From assembly GCA_017428925.1 (NCBI GenBank), contig JAFRPY010000050.1, positions 124,001-188,000 of the forward strand: a stretch of 64,000 nucleotides of DNA, written 5' to 3'. Source of the stretch: Prevotella sp. (GTDB taxonomy: Bacteria > Bacteroidota > Bacteroidia > Bacteroidales > Bacteroidaceae). Positions 61,341 through 64,000 of this stretch are shown here, piece after piece. Under the pieces are notes generated by a model. That model searched no databases and was not told the origin of the DNA. It saw only the letters and a program-made list of their open reading frames with translations. The translations under genes were made by a program, and so were the position numbers. Each line of letters begins with the position of its first letter. Within the stretch, counting starts at the first letter, position 1.

Positions 61341-61603
61341 ATTTGAACCACCTATGGTCGAGTTGTCGTAACCCGATAGATTGTGGAACTTTTTATTTGT
61401 CCCCCTTTGCCTCTATGGTTAAGGCTTGTGGCACATGATGGTGGAATCATGGCGATGCATGGTGCTCGGTGGTCGGATCCGTACATTTTAGATTCTGACA
61501 GCTTGGCATCGGCGTTTATCACCTTGTTGATGGTGTCTGTATTCCCAATCATGAGTCTCTGGAATTTCACGGCCCATTATGTGTAACCAATCAAGTAACC
61601 ATT
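61341..61603 (+). promoter_or_regulatory. Leader ahead of the MutS-I-like gene
   Basis: About 260 nt with no convincing gene. ACTTTTTATTTGT occurs at 61388-61400, similar to the two copies before traE. The ATG of the next gene is preceded by an A-rich stretch (CAAGTAACCATT). Confidence 0.35.
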
Positions 61604-62857
61604 ATGGCTGGAAAGAAAAAACAGGAAGAGGTGAAGCAGCAAGTGACCCCACAGAATGAGCAGGATGCGAATTCTGAGAAAAAGGCTGCTACTAGTAAGA
61701 AGGCCAAGAATGCGGCTGACGAAGGTACGGAGAAAGTGAAGGAGAAAACTCCGACGTTGGAGTCTCAGTACAAGTCTTTGAAAGAGAAACACCCGGATGC
61801 GGTCTTATTGTTCCGTCGAGGTGATTTCTATCATACGGTGAACGAGGATGCGAAGAAGACTTCCGAGATCCTGGGGATTACCCTTACGAGACCGGAGAAG
61901 AAATCTCAGGGGGAGTTTCTTGCCATGTTCCCAAGCACTGCCTTGGATGTCTATCTGCCGAAACTGATACGGGCTGGCGCCCGTGTAGCCATCGTTGACG
62001 ATATCTCGCAGGGTAAGGAACAGGTGGTAACGCCTGCATCCAAGAAGGATGCCATCTCTCAGGATGAGCCGAAGCAGGATGTGACGAAAGAGCAACTGGT
62101 GGCAGAGAAGACACCCAGAGAACCGCAGATGGTCACGGTCAATGGTGAGAAGGTGACGCATGCCCATGCGTTCCAGTCGAACAAGGATCCTGAAACTTGG
62201 TATTTTACAGCTCGTCTGGACGGCAAGCAGCTGCGTCCCATGAAGATGTCTGCCGAAGACCAGGCTGCCTACCAGAAGAAGGAGAGCTCCATTGAACAGC
62301 TGATGAAGACTTATTATCCTTCGAAGGTGGAGAAGAAGGTGAGCAAGGAGGACTATGTGGCGGCTAATAAGCTGTCTGACGGACGCGTCATCGAAAAGAT
62401 GAACGTGTACAAGGAAAAGGATGAGTCTAAGCAGGACGTGGGACGTTATAAGCTGTATGCTGTCGTCGGTGAGCAGAGGATGTCAAAGGTGCTCTCCTTC
62501 GCAGACCTTAATGCATACTTCGACAGGATCACGACTCCGGCCGAGCTTGTGGAGAAGAACTTCGGAGAGAGGCTGCACCTGGCTTCTGCCTATGAGAAAT
62601 ACAAGCTTCCGGAAGGGGCGAAGGTGGAGGACATCCGCATCGCCAAGGACAGGAAGACGAACCAGTGGTATATCTCGGCGGACATGGGGACACTGGGAAC
62701 GACATCGAAGAAACCTTTGCAGTATGACGATGGCTTCTCGTATTTCACGGCAAAGACAGCTTCACGTGAGCAGTTGGCAGCGAAATATCTCTCTCAGGAG
62801 ATCAAGGGTCTGATAGCTGGAGTACAACAGGAACAGAAAGCCGGTATCAAGATGTGA
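61604..62857 (+). CDS. Stand-alone MutS domain I protein
   Basis: 417 aa. After a Lys/Glu-rich head, residues ~52-130 match the mismatch-recognition domain I of MutS: LESQYKSLKEKHPDAVLLFR, GDFYHTVNEDAKKTSEILGI and FPSTALDVYLPKLIRAGARV. The F-x-E motif of MutS (GDFYE) reads FYH here (Phe75, His77). There is no MutS ATPase. The C-terminal half has DUF-like repeats (TWYFTARLDGKQLRPMKMSA, NQWYISADMGTLGTTSKKPL). A DNA-binding ICE protein is inferred. Confidence 0.75.
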   Translation: MAGKKKQEEVKQQVTPQNEQDANSEKKAATSKKAKNAADEGTEKVKEKTPTLESQYKSLKEKHPDAVLLFRRGDFYHTVNEDAKKTSEILGITLTRPEKKSQGEFLAMFPSTALDVYLPKLIRAGARVAIVDDISQGKEQVVTPASKKDAISQDEPKQDVTKEQLVAEKTPREPQMVTVNGEKVTHAHAFQSNKDPETWYFTARLDGKQLRPMKMSAEDQAAYQKKESSIEQLMKTYYPSKVEKKVSKEDYVAANKLSDGRVIEKMNVYKEKDESKQDVGRYKLYAVVGEQRMSKVLSFADLNAYFDRITTPAELVEKNFGERLHLASAYEKYKLPEGAKVEDIRIAKDRKTNQWYISADMGTLGTTSKKPLQYDDGFSYFTAKTASREQLAAKYLSQEIKGLIAGVQQEQKAGIKM

Positions 62858-62926
62858 CGATAACAAGCCAGCGGCGAGGGTGTTTTCCTGGCTGCTGGCC
62901 ATTACTTACTTAATAATTTCAAAGTT

Positions 62927-63136
62927 ATGGCAAAGAAATCTTATGAAGAGTTGGTTCAACTCAAACAGGAAGGAAAAATCGGATGGCTGGAGTTCGTACA
63001 GCAGGGTGATGATGCGGAGGACTTCAAGAACTGGTGTGAGGAACATGGGGAACAGCAGTCTGAGGAGAATGCTGAGCTGTTCGTCGAAATGAAGGAGTAC
63101 TGGGTGGTTAAGGATCTTCACGAGGATGAATATTAG
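62927..63136 (+). CDS. Small acidic ICE protein
   Basis: 69 aa: MAKKSYEELVQLKQEGKIGW, LEFVQQGDDAEDFKNWCEEH and an acidic tail. Short acidic proteins like this are often found just ahead of ArdC-like genes in Bacteroidales elements and could mimic DNA or serve as a partner. 2 nt before the next ATG. Confidence 0.65.
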   Translation: MAKKSYEELVQLKQEGKIGWLEFVQQGDDAEDFKNWCEEHGEQQSEENAELFVEMKEYWVVKDLHEDEY

Positions 63137-63138
63137 CT

Positions 63139-64000
63139 ATGTACAGGAAAAAGAGTTCAGAGGCTGCTGCCAATGGTGAATATAAGTCGAAAGGCCAGAA
63201 GGCTGTCGATAAATTCACGGAAATGATGATTTCCAGAATGGAAAGCATGAAGGCAGGGGACTGGCGGAAGGGGTGGATTGACGGGAGTGCCGCCTATGGG
63301 ATGCCGCAGAACATCTCGGGCAGGAACTACTCAGGGTCTAATTCCTTCTTCCTCCAGATGGACTCTGCCATGCATGGCTATAAGACGCCTGTGTACTTGA
63401 CGTTCCTGCAGATCCAGAAGGAGAATGCTCGGATTAGGAAGGGTGCAGAGTCGATGCCGGTCATCTACTGGGACTTTTCCATTCAGGACAAGGATGGGAA
63501 GAGGATTGACCGTAATGAGTACCGACGGCTCTCTGAGGAGGAACGGACGAAGTATACGGTGATCCCCTTCCTGAAGGCATATAACGTGTTCAACGTGGAC
63601 CAGACGGACCTGGAGGAGGTGAACAAGGAGAAATACAACAAGCTGCTGGACAGATTCAAGGCTCCTGAGATCAAGGATGCCGAGGGGATGTATGTCAATG
63701 CGGCGATGGACCGCTTGTTCGAGAAACAGGAATGGGTGTGTCCCATTCAGGTGGACCAGATCTCTGAGGATGCCTACTACAGTCCGTCCCGGGACAAGAT
63801 CGTAGTGCCGAAAAAGGAGCAGTTTAATATCGGTGATACGCCAGAAGAGGTATACAAGGATGGCATGGAATACTATTCGTCTGCCCTGCACGAGATGGCA
63901 CACTCGACGGGAACGGAAGGGAGGCTGAACCGCATCAAGGGTGACCGCTTTGGGGATCCGAAGTATGCCAAGGAGGAGCTGGTGGCTGAGCTGACAGCGG
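63139..64000 (+). CDS. ArdC-like antirestriction/primase-type protein, 3' end missing
   Basis: 287 residues up to the window end; the frame is still open. The N-terminal domain (~20-170; FTEMMISRMESMKAGDWRKG, GRNYSGSNSFFLQMDSAM, YLTFLQIQKEN, VIYWDFSIQD) is the ssDNA-binding ArdC/DUF1738 fold. Next comes a zincin site: SALHEMAHSTGTEGRLNR (HExxH) and AKEELVAELTA. ArdC proteins protect incoming single-stranded DNA from restriction. It is the expected helper for establishment in a recipient. Confidence 0.85.
   Translation, partial: MYRKKSSEAAANGEYKSKGQKAVDKFTEMMISRMESMKAGDWRKGWIDGSAAYGMPQNISGRNYSGSNSFFLQMDSAMHGYKTPVYLTFLQIQKENARIRKGAESMPVIYWDFSIQDKDGKRIDRNEYRRLSEEERTKYTVIPFLKAYNVFNVDQTDLEEVNKEKYNKLLDRFKAPEIKDAEGMYVNAAMDRLFEKQEWVCPIQVDQISEDAYYSPSRDKIVVPKKEQFNIGDTPEEVYKDGMEYYSSALHEMAHSTGTEGRLNRIKGDRFGDPKYAKEELVAELTA

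Noticed and set aside
1..64000. Integrase, relaxase, oriT, CRISPR array, tRNA or rRNA genes
   Set aside because: No tyrosine-recombinase or relaxase motif, no regular spacer-repeat pattern and no RNA-gene fold was found by eye; oriT cannot be located without the relaxase.

Overview
The window is a piece of a Bacteroidota (Bacteroidales, most likely Prevotella/Segatella-like) chromosome occupied almost entirely by an integrative conjugative element of the CTnDOT superfamily. The assignment rests on the complete Bacteroidales-type tra set in its usual order, on promoters with the Bacteroidota -7 box TAnnTTTG instead of a -10 TATAAT, on A-rich translation start regions, and on Bacteroidales-only families (DUF3408, DUF4134, DUF4133, DUF5045, DUF3127, DUF4099-like, BspA-type leucine-rich repeats). 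No integrase, relaxase, rRNA, tRNA or CRISPR array is visible, so the ends of the element lie outside.

Layout. (1) 1-8.9 kb, left cargo: the end of a TPR protein; a leftward pair made of a sigma-like protein and a C39-like peptidase carrying two RyR domains; a membrane WG-repeat protein; a ClpX-like AAA+ ATPase placed between two paralogous small proteins; a leftward transglutaminase-like protein with a small membrane protein. (2) 9.5-13.8 kb: a promoter with a long structured leader, ParA-like TraA, DUF3408 TraB, and six small genes including a DUF3127 protein. (3) 13.9-28.5 kb: the main transfer operon, from a strong promoter and 390-nt leader through TraD/E/F, the VirB4 ATPase TraG, TraI-like, DUF5045, TraJ, K, L, M, N, O and the VirD4-type coupling ATPase. 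(4) 28.6-33.7 kb: a rightward cargo operon of small membrane, DnaJ-type zinc-finger and zinc-metalloprotease genes. (5) 33.9-40.9 kb: a second sigma-like gene, a pseudokinase fused to an AAA+ ATPase, three small YbjN/chaperone-like proteins, a sirtuin lacking zinc cysteines, a zinc-ribbon protein and a second WG-repeat membrane protein. (6) 41-46 kb: a TIR-transmembrane-WD40 protein and a metalloprotease-like gene. (7) 46-57.7 kb: a decayed ISL3 transposase, an XRE regulator, TraX, and leftward genes ending in two BspA-type leucine-rich-repeat proteins, one carrying a phospholipase-D nuclease domain. (8) 57.8-64 kb: a secreted pectinesterase, an M23/glucosaminidase wall hydrolase, and ICE maintenance genes (DUF4099-like, a stand-alone MutS domain I protein, an ArdC-like protein cut by the window end).

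How the parts fit. Region 3 builds the mating apparatus and region 2 and the end of region 8 hold DNA-handling functions. The cargo islands look like conflict or defence modules: sigma-like factors paired with peptidase/RyR or pseudokinase-AAA proteins, TIR, Sir2, PLD and metalloprotease effectors. The two islands around the tra operon share an architecture (sigma-like gene, AAA+ ATPase, small paralogous partners, WG-repeat membrane protein), which I regard as the best candidate for an undescribed system.

A second unexplained signal is an RNA-like hairpin that occurs four times (10.9, 14.0, 48.2 and 61.3 kb). The loop CTGGAAA is invariant, the stem changes in a compensatory way, and an ATCGAA/ATCGGAA-AGG tail follows. 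It always lies ahead of element genes, so it may be an element-wide cis-regulatory RNA.
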